Of a stretch of DNA of 64,000 nucleotides, positions 54,178 through 63,193 are shown one piece after another. A program made the position numbers and the translations under genes. The stretch spans positions 930,001 to 994,000 of the forward strand of contig NZ_SHNN01000001.1 in NCBI RefSeq assembly GCF_026262625.1, in the 5' to 3' direction. The notes beneath the pieces are model-generated. The model was not told where the DNA came from and searched no databases. It was given only the letters and a program-made list of their open reading frames with translations. The stretch's first letter is position 1; each line of letters opens with the position of its first letter. Source of the DNA: Candidatus Litorirhabdus singularis. Lineage in GTDB: Bacteria > Pseudomonadota > Gammaproteobacteria > Pseudomonadales > Halieaceae.

Positions 54178-55647
54178 ATGCAGCGACTTTCCAATCTGGA
54201 AATCTCACGCCTGGCTGCCAATGGATTGCTGGCGCCTGGCGCTGCCCGGCGGCGCGCTGAAGTTGGCATGGTGCACTTTGGTATTGGCGCCTTTCATCGC
54301 GCGCATCAGGCTCTGTATACCGAGGCGGCCTTACAGCACAGTGGTGGCGACTGGGGTATATGCGGCGTTAGCCTGCGCAGTGCCGCAGTGCGAGACCAGT
54401 TGCAGCCGCAGGATGGTTGGTACTGCTCGGTGGAGCGTCTGGGCGCCGAGGTGCAGTATCAATTGGTGGGCGCTGTGCGCGAAGTGTTGGTGGCGCCGGA
54501 AGATCCCGGCGCGGTGTTAGAGCGGCTGGCCGACCCGGCGGTTTCAGTAGTGACTTTGACGGTTACCGAGAAGGGCTACTGTCTGGACGGGAAGGGTGTG
54601 CTGGATGCCGCCCATCCGGACATCATTGCTGATCTCAACCGCCCGGTCGTCCCCGCCAGCCTGTTTGGCTATCTGTGCGCCGGTCTGGCCTTAAGGCGCC
54701 AGCGCGGCGGCGGCGGACTCAGCATTATTTCCTGCGATAACCTGAGTCATAACGGTCGACTGTTGAGTGCGGCGATGCAGATATTCAGCGCTGAGCTCGA
54801 CCCCGAGCTGGCACGCTGGATAGACGATTACTGCAGCTTTCCCGAGACCATGGTGGATAAGATTGTGCCGGCGACAACGCCAGCGGACCTGGCCGCGGTG
54901 GCCGCGCACTTGCAGTGCCATGATGAGGCCACAGTGGTGGGTGAGCCGTTCAGGCAGTGGGTGATTGAGGATAAATTTGCCGGCCCGGTGCCGCCCTGGA
55001 ACCAGGTGGGAGCACAGTTTGTCAGTGATGTGGCACCGTTTGAGGCCATGAAGCTGCGGCTTCTCAACGCCAGTCATTCCTGTATCGCCTATTTGGGCTG
55101 CCTGGCTGGCTGGGACACGGTTGCCGATGCGATGGCGGTGCCAGCCCTGCGTCAGGTAGTAGGTGATCTGATGCAGCTGGAGGTCACTCCCAACCTTGAA
55201 GTACCCCCGGGTTTTGACGTAAACCAGTATCAGCAGCAATTACTGGAACGTTTTGCCAATCCATCCCTGCAGCACCGCACAGCACAGATAGCGATGGATG
55301 GCTCGCAAAAATTGCCGCAACGGATTATGGCTTCACTGGCGGGGCAGCTGGGCAATGGTGGTTCAATAGAGCGCCTGTGTCTGGTACTTGCCGCCTGGGT
55401 TTTGTTCAGCCGAGAGGCGGCGCGCAAGGGTACGCTGGATGATCCGCTGGCGGCAGAACTGGCTGCGCTATATGAGCAGGCGGGGAGCCAGCCCGAAGAT
55501 TATCTGCGTGCGATTCTTGCCTGGCGATCTCTGGTGCCAGCGGCGCTGGCGAATAATGAGCGGCTGCAGCGTACCTTGCTAGCTCAACTAATCGCACTGC
55601 ATGCAGATGTTGAAGCCGCGCTGACAGCTACTAATCGAGGCTCCTGA
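54178..55647 (+). CDS. Mannitol dehydrogenase / fructuronate reductase family protein
   Basis: A 489-residue long-chain polyol dehydrogenase. FGIGAFHRAHQALYTEAAL near the N-terminus binds NAD, and MKLRLLNASHSCIAYLG holds the K-x4-N-x2-H catalytic set of the family. Members include mannitol 2-dehydrogenase and UxuB fructuronate reductase. Proximity to kdgK favours a role in hexuronate catabolism, but mannitol oxidation cannot be excluded. ATG 54178 has a weak upstream signal (CTTTAA). Its stop touches the convergent channel-like gene with no gap. Confidence 0.85.
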   Translation: MQRLSNLEISRLAANGLLAPGAARRRAEVGMVHFGIGAFHRAHQALYTEAALQHSGGDWGICGVSLRSAAVRDQLQPQDGWYCSVERLGAEVQYQLVGAVREVLVAPEDPGAVLERLADPAVSVVTLTVTEKGYCLDGKGVLDAAHPDIIADLNRPVVPASLFGYLCAGLALRRQRGGGGLSIISCDNLSHNGRLLSAAMQIFSAELDPELARWIDDYCSFPETMVDKIVPATTPADLAAVAAHLQCHDEATVVGEPFRQWVIEDKFAGPVPPWNQVGAQFVSDVAPFEAMKLRLLNASHSCIAYLGCLAGWDTVADAMAVPALRQVVGDLMQLEVTPNLEVPPGFDVNQYQQQLLERFANPSLQHRTAQIAMDGSQKLPQRIMASLAGQLGNGGSIERLCLVLAAWVLFSREAARKGTLDDPLAAELAALYEQAGSQPEDYLRAILAWRSLVPAALANNERLQRTLLAQLIALHADVEAALTATNRGS

Positions 55648-56898
55648 TCAGGTCGATTCCAGCAGCCAGTCAGGGGGGATATTGTCCTCAACCAGCTGGG
55701 TGATGCTGATACTGATAATACTGTGCTCCGCACCTACTTCGGCGGCAAAGCGAGACTCGCGGCTGCTACGGGCGATCAGTTTGGCTTTTGGAAAGTGGCG
55801 GCGTAGCCAAATGGCGGTGCGCAAATTTTCTTCTTCGCGGCCAGTACCCAGTACTACGACGGTATCCTCCCCGGTTAGCGGAACTTTGGAACGCAGCTGT
55901 TCCCAGATTTCCGGGTGGGAAATATCGCCTTCAAACAGTTCGCGGCGGTATTCGCCGCTGAAAGCCATTTGTTCATCCGCTACCATCAGTCGGCGGTGCG
56001 CATCTTTGTCGATGATCGCCACAGTTTCCATTTCACCGCGGGCATGCTCCTGCAGTTGTTCAAGAATGATTTGTCCAAAGCGCCCGAAGCCGGCCAAAAT
56101 TACCGTATCGCGTGGCTGGGTTTTGTGAAAGTGGTCGATCAGGTGGTTGTGCACTAGTCCCGAAGCGGCCAGATGATAGGTATTGAAGGTCTGGCACTGT
56201 CGCGCCACGCGCGTGCTTGCCATGGCGCGCATGAAGCGCAGGTTTTCGCAGTGAATGACCAGTTTGCCAGCACTGTCTTCAACTCGATTGAGGATAATAC
56301 TGGCGGCTTCATAATTGCGCAGGCTATCGTTACCCAACAAGAGTATTTTTCTGGCGTGCGCTGGCCGCAGCTGGTCCAGAAAATACTCGTGGGTAATATC
56401 CCCCACCGCGACGATGGCGTGATAGCCGTGTTTGAGCTCGTTCTCGATACTGGGATCAATGTGCTTACAGGCAACAATCACGGTCGCCTTGGGCTGGTGT
56501 TGGCGTAATACACGCAGATAGCTGAGCGTTAACTCGCCGGCGCCGCCAATAATGATATGGTCCTGAACTCGTCGCAGTGCCCAGCTTTGCGGGGAAAAAC
56601 CCCTGATCAGGGCATCTATGACAGCCGATGCGGTCAGCAGCGGTGCTCCAAAATAGGCGATCCATAGTAGTAGGCGTCCAATAAATGGGCCGCCTTGTGG
56701 AGTGCCAAGGTCAACACCGCCGACCACGAACAAGCTGAGACTGTAGTAACACTGAACCAATAGGCCACCTTGTCCAATGTCGGGGCGCTCGCTGGCGCCC
56801 ACGCCAAGCTGAAAGCCCAGCAGCGCGCTGCAGAATATCGCCACACCGGCGACCGAGCGCCATCCTGGTCCAGAGGAGGGCTCTGAAATGTTTGCCAT
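55648..56898 (-). CDS. Potassium-channel-like protein with two TrkA-N (RCK) domains and altered filter
   Basis: A 416-residue protein. Two to three hydrophobic helices (about residues 15-95) flank a pore-like loop LLVQCYYSLSLFVVGGVDLGTPQGG. Two RCK / TrkA-N NAD-binding domains follow: DHIIIGGAGELTLSYLRVLR and TVILAGFGRFGQIILEQL. The usual TVGYG selectivity filter is replaced by VVGGV, so ion selectivity may differ. I choose ATG 56898, leaving 130 bases to the divergent HIT gene. An ATG at 57003 would extend it by 35 residues but leave only 25 bases for two promoters. Confidence 0.75.
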   Translation of the reverse strand: MANISEPSSGPGWRSVAGVAIFCSALLGFQLGVGASERPDIGQGGLLVQCYYSLSLFVVGGVDLGTPQGGPFIGRLLLWIAYFGAPLLTASAVIDALIRGFSPQSWALRRVQDHIIIGGAGELTLSYLRVLRQHQPKATVIVACKHIDPSIENELKHGYHAIVAVGDITHEYFLDQLRPAHARKILLLGNDSLRNYEAASIILNRVEDSAGKLVIHCENLRFMRAMASTRVARQCQTFNTYHLAASGLVHNHLIDHFHKTQPRDTVILAGFGRFGQIILEQLQEHARGEMETVAIIDKDAHRRLMVADEQMAFSGEYRRELFEGDISHPEIWEQLRSKVPLTGEDTVVVLGTGREEENLRTAIWLRRHFPKAKLIARSSRESRFAAEVGAEHSIISISITQLVEDNIPPDWLLEST

Positions 56899-57028
56899 GC
56901 TAAAATGCCCAGCTGAAGAGGTGGTCAGTTTAGCCGATTGAATGAAGCTTTGCTGACTTTGACGCAGGTTCCGCAGTGTTAAACGGTAGCGTGTCTTTGC
57001 CATTACCGAAAATCGAGGTGCGTACTTA

Positions 57029-57436
57029 ATGATACATCCCCAATTGGCGGACGATTGTCATCTGCTGGGTCGCTTTGACTCCTGTCGGGTTTTGCTGCAT
57101 CGCAACGCCGCTGTGCCCTGGTTTATTCTGGTCCCGGACACGGAACTTGAAGATGTACTTGATCTATCTGCCATTGAGTTGGGTCAGGTGATACGCGAGT
57201 GCCAGCACCTTTCGACATTTTTGAAGAGCCAGCTTGGATTTACCAAGGTCAACTTTGCCGGACTGGGCAACGTGGTGCCGCAAATGCACCTGCACGTTAT
57301 AGGACGCAGTACCAGCGATGCCTGCTGGCCCCAGCCGGTCTGGGGCAATCTGACACAGACTGCAGAATACGCCGCAGATACGCTAAAGCAGTGGGTGCTG
57401 ATGCTGCAATCTGATTACGGCTTGCAAGATTGCTAA
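57029..57436 (+). CDS. HIT family nucleotide hydrolase/transferase
   Basis: A 135-residue HIT-domain protein. The histidine triad reads QMHLHVIGR with the preceding FAGLGNVVPQ, and WFILVPDTELEDVLDL is typical of the N-terminal half. HIT proteins cleave nucleoside phosphoramidates or dinucleoside polyphosphates; the exact substrate is unknown. ATG 57029 has GAGGTG 10 bases upstream. Followed 55 bases later by a DUF2237 gene. Confidence 0.9.
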   Translation: MIHPQLADDCHLLGRFDSCRVLLHRNAAVPWFILVPDTELEDVLDLSAIELGQVIRECQHLSTFLKSQLGFTKVNFAGLGNVVPQMHLHVIGRSTSDACWPQPVWGNLTQTAEYAADTLKQWVLMLQSDYGLQDC

Positions 57437-57491
57437 ATCTGGCCACTCGGCCGCTGAACTAAACAGAACACGACAGAAGAGGTAATAGATT

Positions 57492-57869
57492 GTGGACATG
57501 GATGATTCAATCAACGTTTATGGTGAAGTGTTGCAAAGCTGCAGTGAGGAGCCAATGACAGGTTTTTTTCGGGACGGTTGTTGCAATACCAATGAGCAGG
57601 ATGGGGGGTCGCATACGGTCTGCGTGGAAGTCACTGATGAGTTTCTGGAGTACTCGCGGTTTCGCGGTAATGACTTGAGCACGGCGATGCCAGAATTCGG
57701 CTTCCCCGGTTTGCAGGCGGGCGACCGCTGGTGCTTGTGCGCGGCACGCTGGCTGGAGGCTCAAGAGCAGGATATGGCGCCACGTGTGTTTATGCAGCGT
57801 ACCCATATCAAGGCGCTGGATATTATACCGATGGAGCTGCTACGCAAGTTTGCGGTTGATCTTAACTAG
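57492..57869 (+). CDS. DUF2237 family protein
   Basis: A 125-residue protein typical of DUF2237: NVYGEVLQSCSEEPMTGFFRDGCCNT and SHTVCVEVTDEFLEYSRFRGNDLSTAMPEFGFPGLQAGDRWCLCAARW. The conserved cysteines and FPGLQAGDRWCLC motif are diagnostic, but no function is known. GTG start at 57492; an ATG two codons later is also possible. AGAAGAGGTAA lies upstream. Probably in one unit with the HIT gene. Confidence 0.9.
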   Translation: MDMDDSINVYGEVLQSCSEEPMTGFFRDGCCNTNEQDGGSHTVCVEVTDEFLEYSRFRGNDLSTAMPEFGFPGLQAGDRWCLCAARWLEAQEQDMAPRVFMQRTHIKALDIIPMELLRKFAVDLN

Positions 57870-57890
57870 CCGGCATTTTCAGAGCACGGT

Positions 57891-58634
57891 TTACCAAGGC
57901 TCTACCCACGGCCTCAGATCTAGCTCATGAGTCCAGGCATTGCGCGGTTGGTTGTGCAGCATCAGGTAGCTGCTGGCGATGGCAGCCGGGTCCAGTAGGC
58001 CGTCATCCGGGCGGTCTGCCACCATGTCCGGAAAAGTGGTGCGCACGAACTCGCCGTCTATCGGCCCGTCGACAATAATATGCGCGACATGGATACCCTG
58101 TGGGCCCAGTTCCCGGGCCATGCTTTGGGCCAGCGCGCGGGCGCCGTGTTTGGCGGCGGCAAAGGCTGCGAACTGAGCCCCGCCACGCAGCGCTGCGGTA
58201 GCGCCGGTAAAAAAGATACTGCCGTTGGCGCGCGGCAACATGCAGCGCGCTGCTTCGCGACCTACCAGAAAGGCGCCAAAGCAATCGGTTTCCCACACCC
58301 TGCGAAAGGTACCGGCCGATAGTTCTGTAATAGGTCGCCGCGCGCCGATGGCGGCGTTATAGACCACGACTTCTAATGGCCCCAGGTCGCGCTCAATATC
58401 TGCAAAGCACTGTATAACGGCGTCTTCATCACAGGCATCAAGCCCATAAGCGTGCGCTTCCCCGCCGTGGCTTCGAATCGATGCTACCAACTCCTGCAGC
58501 TGTTGTTTGTCGCGACGGGCCACGCAAACCCGGTAACCTGCGGTGGCAAAAGTCTGAGCAATGGCGCCGCCGGTGCCGGGTCCGGCGCCGATGATAAGTG
58601 CAGTGGCTTTGTGCGTGTTGTCGCTCGCTGGCAT
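57891..58634 (-). CDS. Short-chain dehydrogenase/reductase
   Basis: A 247-residue SDR. The cofactor motif is ALIIGAGPGTGGAIAQTFATAGY (TGxxxGIG-like), NAAIGA follows, and the usual Tyr-x3-Lys appears to be changed: the expected YxxxK region reads AAFAAAKHGARALAQ, with a phenylalanine in place of tyrosine. This could reduce or change activity. I start at ATG 58634; a frame to 58715 would add a leader across the divergent promoter. Together with the hydrolase and monooxygenase downstream it may act in a catabolic path (inference). Confidence 0.82.
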   Translation of the reverse strand: MPASDNTHKATALIIGAGPGTGGAIAQTFATAGYRVCVARRDKQQLQELVASIRSHGGEAHAYGLDACDEDAVIQCFADIERDLGPLEVVVYNAAIGARRPITELSAGTFRRVWETDCFGAFLVGREAARCMLPRANGSIFFTGATAALRGGAQFAAFAAAKHGARALAQSMARELGPQGIHVAHIIVDGPIDGEFVRTTFPDMVADRPDDGLLDPAAIASSYLMLHNQPRNAWTHELDLRPWVEPW

Positions 58635-58767
58635 GAAGGATATCCGTGTGTCTGGTTTTGGGTTTGGAGTTGTTCCTGTGCTAAGTTCTATCACAGATGC
58701 TGCGTCAGCGGCCACACAATAACGATAACAAAGCAGCCCGCATTAGCTTGCTGCACAAGGATCTATC

Positions 58768-60030
58768 ATGACACTTCGCACGTTGCGGGCGCGCCATGTT
58801 CCGCTGGATGGAATGATCCACCCCGACTTCAAGGCCGTGGAGTCAGCGTTGCGGCGACAACTGCAAAACGACTCCGGTGGTGCAGCGGTATGTGTCTATC
58901 ATCATGGCGAATGTGTAGTCGACCTGTGGGGCGGTTACCGCAATGAAGAGCAGGAACTGTGGCAGCGAGATACCATGTCGCCAAGTTTTTCTACGACCAA
59001 GGGTGTGGCCGCCACGCTGCTGCATATATTTGCGGATCGCGGGCTGATCGACTACGACGAGCCGGTGGCAACTTATTGGCCCGAGTTTGCGCAGGCCGGT
59101 AAAGGCGATATAACCGTGCGACATGTGCTGTCGCACCAGTCCGGGCTTTATCATATTCGGCAAATGATTGACCGCGCTGACCGCATGCTGGACTGGGATC
59201 ACATGATCGGGGCTATCGAGCGGACTGCGCCGGCACACGCGCCGGGACAGCGCACTGGATATCACGGTCTGACCTTTGGCTTTCTGGTGGGCGAAATTAT
59301 TCAGCGAGTCTCAGGCAAAAAATTCTCTGCCCTGGTGCAACAGGAGATCGCGCGTCCGCTGGGTCTGGATGGTTTGTATATCGGCGCTCCCAGCCGGGAA
59401 ATCAAACGCGCCGCGCAGCTGATGATTCCGCAGGGTACCCGGCGCCTGAGCCAGACTTCCTTTGGCAGTAAGTTGGAAGTTCAGGTCAGTAATTTCAGCA
59501 AGCTAATGCGTGCGCTGGGCCGGGACTCAGATCTTGCCAGTATTTTTGACGCGCTCGCACCGCGCGGGATCAGCGATTTTGACTTTGGTTCGGTGGCAAC
59601 GCTGAGTGCAGCGATACCCGCTGCCAATGGCTTGTTCACAGCCCGTTCATTGGCAAAACTCTATGCTCTGTTGGCCAATGACGGGGAGCTCGATGGTAAG
59701 CGTCTGTTGTCGGCAGAAACTATTGGGTTGGCGACCACTTTGCAGCAGGGGACGGCGAAGCATTCGGTGATTCCTTTTGACATGCGCTGGCGACTTGGCT
59801 ATCACGGAGTTGTCACGACCCGCGGAATTCCCCGCAATGCCTTCGGCCATTTCGGCTTTGGCGGTTCCGGGGGCTGGGCCGACCCTGAGCATGGCTTGTC
59901 GGTGGCACTGATTGTTAACAGTGGCCTGGGTTCACCCTTTGGCGATATGCGCACGGCCCGCATGGGCGGCGCGGCGCTGGTAGCGGCCAAAATGCGGGAC
60001 CAGCGCCGGGTGAGATACAGTCTGGCTTGA
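58768..60030 (+). CDS. Serine hydrolase, beta-lactamase / family VIII esterase-like
   Basis: A 420-residue cytosolic serine hydrolase of the penicillin-binding-protein fold. The Ser-x-x-Lys motif is SFSTTKGVAATL, the Tyr of YxN-like motif is in GYHGLTFGFLVG, and the third box is GFGGSGGWADPE. No signal peptide is seen, so it is more likely an esterase (EstB-type, family VIII) than a true beta-lactamase. It could open lactones made by the Baeyer-Villiger enzyme encoded 1.2 kb away. ATG 58768 has AAGGA 8 bases upstream. Confidence 0.88.
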   Translation: MTLRTLRARHVPLDGMIHPDFKAVESALRRQLQNDSGGAAVCVYHHGECVVDLWGGYRNEEQELWQRDTMSPSFSTTKGVAATLLHIFADRGLIDYDEPVATYWPEFAQAGKGDITVRHVLSHQSGLYHIRQMIDRADRMLDWDHMIGAIERTAPAHAPGQRTGYHGLTFGFLVGEIIQRVSGKKFSALVQQEIARPLGLDGLYIGAPSREIKRAAQLMIPQGTRRLSQTSFGSKLEVQVSNFSKLMRALGRDSDLASIFDALAPRGISDFDFGSVATLSAAIPAANGLFTARSLAKLYALLANDGELDGKRLLSAETIGLATTLQQGTAKHSVIPFDMRWRLGYHGVVTTRGIPRNAFGHFGFGGSGGWADPEHGLSVALIVNSGLGSPFGDMRTARMGGAALVAAKMRDQRRVRYSLA

Positions 60031-60126
60031 TTAAAAACCGGATGAACTGATTGTTATTTTGGGTCGCTTTTGCTACCGTTTGCGACTACTTTTCGGACAC
60101 CCAAACTGGGTTTTACAGAGGCAGGT

Positions 60127-61251
60127 ATGGACCTATCACTCAGCGATGAACAGCAGCTACTGAAAGACAGCGTTGGCCGTTTTGTTGCGGACAATTACTC
60201 AGTAGATCGTAAGCGTCAATTGCGCGATACCGAGTTGGGTTTTGCCGCCGAGAACTGGCAGCAATTTGCCGAGTTGGGCTGGTTAGCGCTGCCTTTCGCG
60301 GAAGAAGACGGTGGCTTCGGCGGGTCTGCGCTGGACGTTGCGGTGATTATGGAAGAGTTTGGCCGCGGTCTTGTGGCGGAACCTTATCTGGTCAATGTCG
60401 CACTGTGCGGGCGTTTTCTGGCCAGTGCCAATGCCGAGCAACGTGCTGCCTGGTTACCCGGCCTCATAGAAGGTGAGAGTCAGTGGGCGTTTGCTTATGC
60501 TGAACCTCGTGGCCGTTACAATCTGGCCAGTATTGCGGTCAAAGCCGAGGCATCAGAGTCCGGCTATTCGCTGACCGGCAAAAAAGTATCGGTACTTAAT
60601 GGCCATGCTGCGGATTATCTGTTGGTAAGCGCTCGCACCGCCGGTGACGTGCGTGATCAAAGTGGTATCAGCCTGTTCGTAGTAGCCGCCGATGCAGAGG
60701 GAATCACGAGAACTTCTTATCCTCTGGTCGATGGCACTCTGGGCGCGGATATTGAATTCAACGGGGTTGAGGTTTCGGCTCAAGCCATGATTGGCGCACC
60801 TGGCGCGGCTTATCCACTGGTAGAAGATGGTATTGCTCAGGCTATCCTGGCGGTGGGTGCGGAGGCACTGGGCGCAATGGATGTTCTATTGGCTCAGACT
60901 GTGGAGTACACCAAGACTCGCGAGCAGTTCGGTCAGCCAATCAGCAATTTTCAGGCCTTACAGCATCGCATGGCAGATATGTACCTCGACTGCGAATCAC
61001 TGCGTTCGCTGCTCTATTACGCCTGCATTGCGCGCGACGAAAACCGTGCCGACAAGCTGCAAGCGGCCTCTGCGCTCAAGGTTAAGGTGGGTGATGCTGG
61101 GCGTTTCGTATCGCAACAGGCGGTGCAATTACACGGGGGCATCGGTATGACCGACGAGCTCGGTATCGGTCACTACTTCAAACGTCTGCTGCTATTGAAC
61201 TCTTTGTTTGGTGACAGCGAGCATCACGTGCAGCGTTATATTGACGCTTGA
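60127..61251 (+). CDS. Acyl-CoA dehydrogenase
   Basis: A 374-residue flavoprotein with the three-domain acyl-CoA dehydrogenase fold: N-terminal helices (SLSDEQQLLKDSVGRFV), a middle beta domain (AYAEPRGRYNLASI) and a C-terminal helical domain with TKTREQFGQPISNFQALQHRMADM and LHGGIGMTDELGIGHYFKR. It introduces a double bond in a CoA thioester; the chain or ring substrate is unknown and no CoA ligase or enoyl hydratase gene is close. ATG 60127 follows AGAGGCAGGT; the longer frame to 60070 is not family-like. Confidence 0.93.
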   Translation: MDLSLSDEQQLLKDSVGRFVADNYSVDRKRQLRDTELGFAAENWQQFAELGWLALPFAEEDGGFGGSALDVAVIMEEFGRGLVAEPYLVNVALCGRFLASANAEQRAAWLPGLIEGESQWAFAYAEPRGRYNLASIAVKAEASESGYSLTGKKVSVLNGHAADYLLVSARTAGDVRDQSGISLFVVAADAEGITRTSYPLVDGTLGADIEFNGVEVSAQAMIGAPGAAYPLVEDGIAQAILAVGAEALGAMDVLLAQTVEYTKTREQFGQPISNFQALQHRMADMYLDCESLRSLLYYACIARDENRADKLQAASALKVKVGDAGRFVSQQAVQLHGGIGMTDELGIGHYFKRLLLLNSLFGDSEHHVQRYIDA

Positions 61252-61273
61252 TTAGCCGCCTGCGGCTCGCGGC

Positions 61274-63109
61274 CTAATGCTGGCCGGCGTCCGTCGATTC
61301 CAGCTTCAGACCGCTGAAATCCCCCGCCTCACGCCATTGGCGCAGTAGCTCGAAAAATGCGATCGGCCCTTCTCCGTAAGGTGCCGCCTGTGCCGCCAGC
61401 GGATTGGGTTGACCTTCATTGTTGTAGTAACCCGGGGTGCAGGTTTCGCCACCCAATACCGCGCCGTTCATCCCTTTATCGACAATGGTCTGAGTCCATC
61501 CCTGTTCTGCTTCGGTGGTGGCTTCCACCCGTTCAATACCGTGCTGCTGTGCGTGGCTGACGATATGGGCGATGTGCACTGCCAGTTCGTCCAACATATG
61601 CGGGTAGTTGACGGTAAACCCGCCTTGCATCTGGCTCATGATAAAGCAGTTGGGAAACTCGTTCACGGCCATACCATGCAGCGAGTTTATACCCTCGCTC
61701 CACTTGTCGGTCAGCGAGCGTCCCGCGCTGCCTATCATTTCGTAACCGGCGCGGCGCTCATAGCTGGTACCCACCTCAAATCCGGTGGCATAAATGATGC
61801 AGTCCACTTCATATTCCTGGCCTGCGGCAACAATGCTGTGTTCATTGATGCGGGTGACGCCTTCGCCGTCGGTGTCGATCAAGGTGACGTTGGCGTTGTT
61901 AAAGCTCTGTAGGTACTCATCGTGAAAGCAGGGGCGTTTGCAGAACATGGCGTACCAGGGCTTGAGCTTATCCGCCGTCTCCGGATCGGCGATCAGCTGA
62001 TTACAGCGGGCCCGAATCTCATTCATTTTCTCGGCGTTTGCCAGTTCCAGGGTCTCTGCCAGACTGCGGCCGCTGGCATCGTTTGCGCCTTCGTGAAGCA
62101 TGCGCAGGGTTTTGCCAACAATATCGGTCCAGCCGTCATTCACCATATCTTCTGCTTGCGGCACGCCGGATACCAGCGCGTTAAAGTTTTCCATGCGGGC
62201 GCGTTGCCAGCCGGGTTCCAGCCCAGCGGCCCACTGCGGGTCCGTGGCGCAGTTGTCGCGCACGTCTATGCCTGAAGGTGTGCGCTGGAATACGAACAGC
62301 TGCTGCGCTGTTGCTGCCAGATGGGGCACACACTGCACTGCAGTGGCGCCAGTGCCGATGATGGCGACACGCTTGTCGCGTAACTTATCGAGACCGCCGT
62401 CGGCATCGCCGCCCGTGTAGTCATAGTCCCAGCGGCTGGTGTGAAAACTGTGTCCGCGAAAACTTTCTATACCGGGGATACCGGGTAATTTTGGTCGATT
62501 TAGCGGGCCGTTGGCCATGGCAATAAAGCGCGCGGCTAGCACATCGCCCCGATCTGTGGTGACCTGCCAGCGGCAGGTACTTTCGTCCCACTGCATTTTG
62601 GTGACTTCGGTTTGTAACAACGCGTCATCATACAGTCGATAATGTTTTGCAATCGCGCGCGAGTGGGCAAGTATCTCTGGCGCCTGCGCATATTTCTGGG
62701 TGGGGACGTAGTTGAGCTCTTCCAGCAGTGGCAAGTAAACATAGGATTCCACATCGCACTGCGCGCCGGGGTAGCGGTTCCAATACCAGGTGCCGCCGAA
62801 GTCACCGCCTTTTTCGACGATAACAATATCTTCCACGCCAGCTTCACGCAGCCTTGCCCCAGCCTGCAGGCCGCCGAAGCCACCGCCGATTAACACTACG
62901 TCCACCTGCCTTTTTACGGGATCGCGGCTGAATCCGGGTTTTACATAGGGGTCATCAATGTAGTGTGAAAATTCGCCGTCAACTTCAATGTACTGATCGT
63001 TGCCGTCGCCACGCAGCCGCTTGTCGCGCTCGACGCGGTACCTTTCTCGCAGTGCTTCTATCGACGTAGTGTCAGCCACAGTGTCGGTTGCTTGCGTCGG
63101 TGCATTCAT
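61274..63109 (-). CDS. Baeyer-Villiger-type flavin monooxygenase
   Basis: A 611-residue FAD/NADPH-dependent monooxygenase. The first dinucleotide site is [21 protein letters not shown] (near residue 75), the second is [15 protein letters not shown], and the Baeyer-Villiger fingerprint [12 protein letters not shown] (FxGxxxHxxxW) lies between, near residues 215-226. Such enzymes insert oxygen next to a ketone and form esters or lactones; family members act on cyclic ketones and steroids. About 60 N-terminal residues precede the FAD domain. A TetR gene is just upstream on the same strand, with an 8-base tandem repeat in between. Confidence 0.93.
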   Translation of the reverse strand: MNAPTQATDTVADTTSIEALRERYRVERDKRLRGDGNDQYIEVDGEFSHYIDDPYVKPGFSRDPVKRQVDVVLIGGGFGGLQAGARLREAGVEDIVIVEKGGDFGGTWYWNRYPGAQCDVESYVYLPLLEELNYVPTQKYAQAPEILAHSRAIAKHYRLYDDALLQTEVTKMQWDESTCRWQVTTDRGDVLAARFIAMANGPLNRPKLPGIPGIESFRGHSFHTSRWDYDYTGGDADGGLDKLRDKRVAIIGTGATAVQCVPHLAATAQQLFVFQRTPSGIDVRDNCATDPQWAAGLEPGWQRARMENFNALVSGVPQAEDMVNDGWTDIVGKTLRMLHEGANDASGRSLAETLELANAEKMNEIRARCNQLIADPETADKLKPWYAMFCKRPCFHDEYLQSFNNANVTLIDTDGEGVTRINEHSIVAAGQEYEVDCIIYATGFEVGTSYERRAGYEMIGSAGRSLTDKWSEGINSLHGMAVNEFPNCFIMSQMQGGFTVNYPHMLDELAVHIAHIVSHAQQHGIERVEATTEAEQGWTQTIVDKGMNGAVLGGETCTPGYYNNEGQPNPLAAQAAPYGEGPIAFFELLRQWREAGDFSGLKLESTDAGQH

Positions 63110-63162
63110 CGTTTGGGGTCCCTGTATTGTTTTTGGATAGAACCGCTATTGAATATTGCTGT

Positions 63163-63189
63163 CTGCCTACCTGCCTACCTGCCTACCTG
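63163..63189. repeat. 8-base tandem repeat (CTGCCTAC), about 3.4 copies
   Basis: Three exact copies of CTGCCTAC and a partial fourth lie in the 84-base spacer between the Baeyer-Villiger monooxygenase start and the upstream tetR stop. It sits in the likely 5' leader of the monooxygenase on its strand. Octamer repeats mutate by slippage, so copy number may vary between isolates. Confidence 0.85.
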
Positions 63190-63193
63190 AGTG

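Noticed and set aside
58768-60030. True beta-lactamase (resistance gene)
   Set aside because: There is no signal peptide and the third box is GGSGGW, closer to family VIII esterases.
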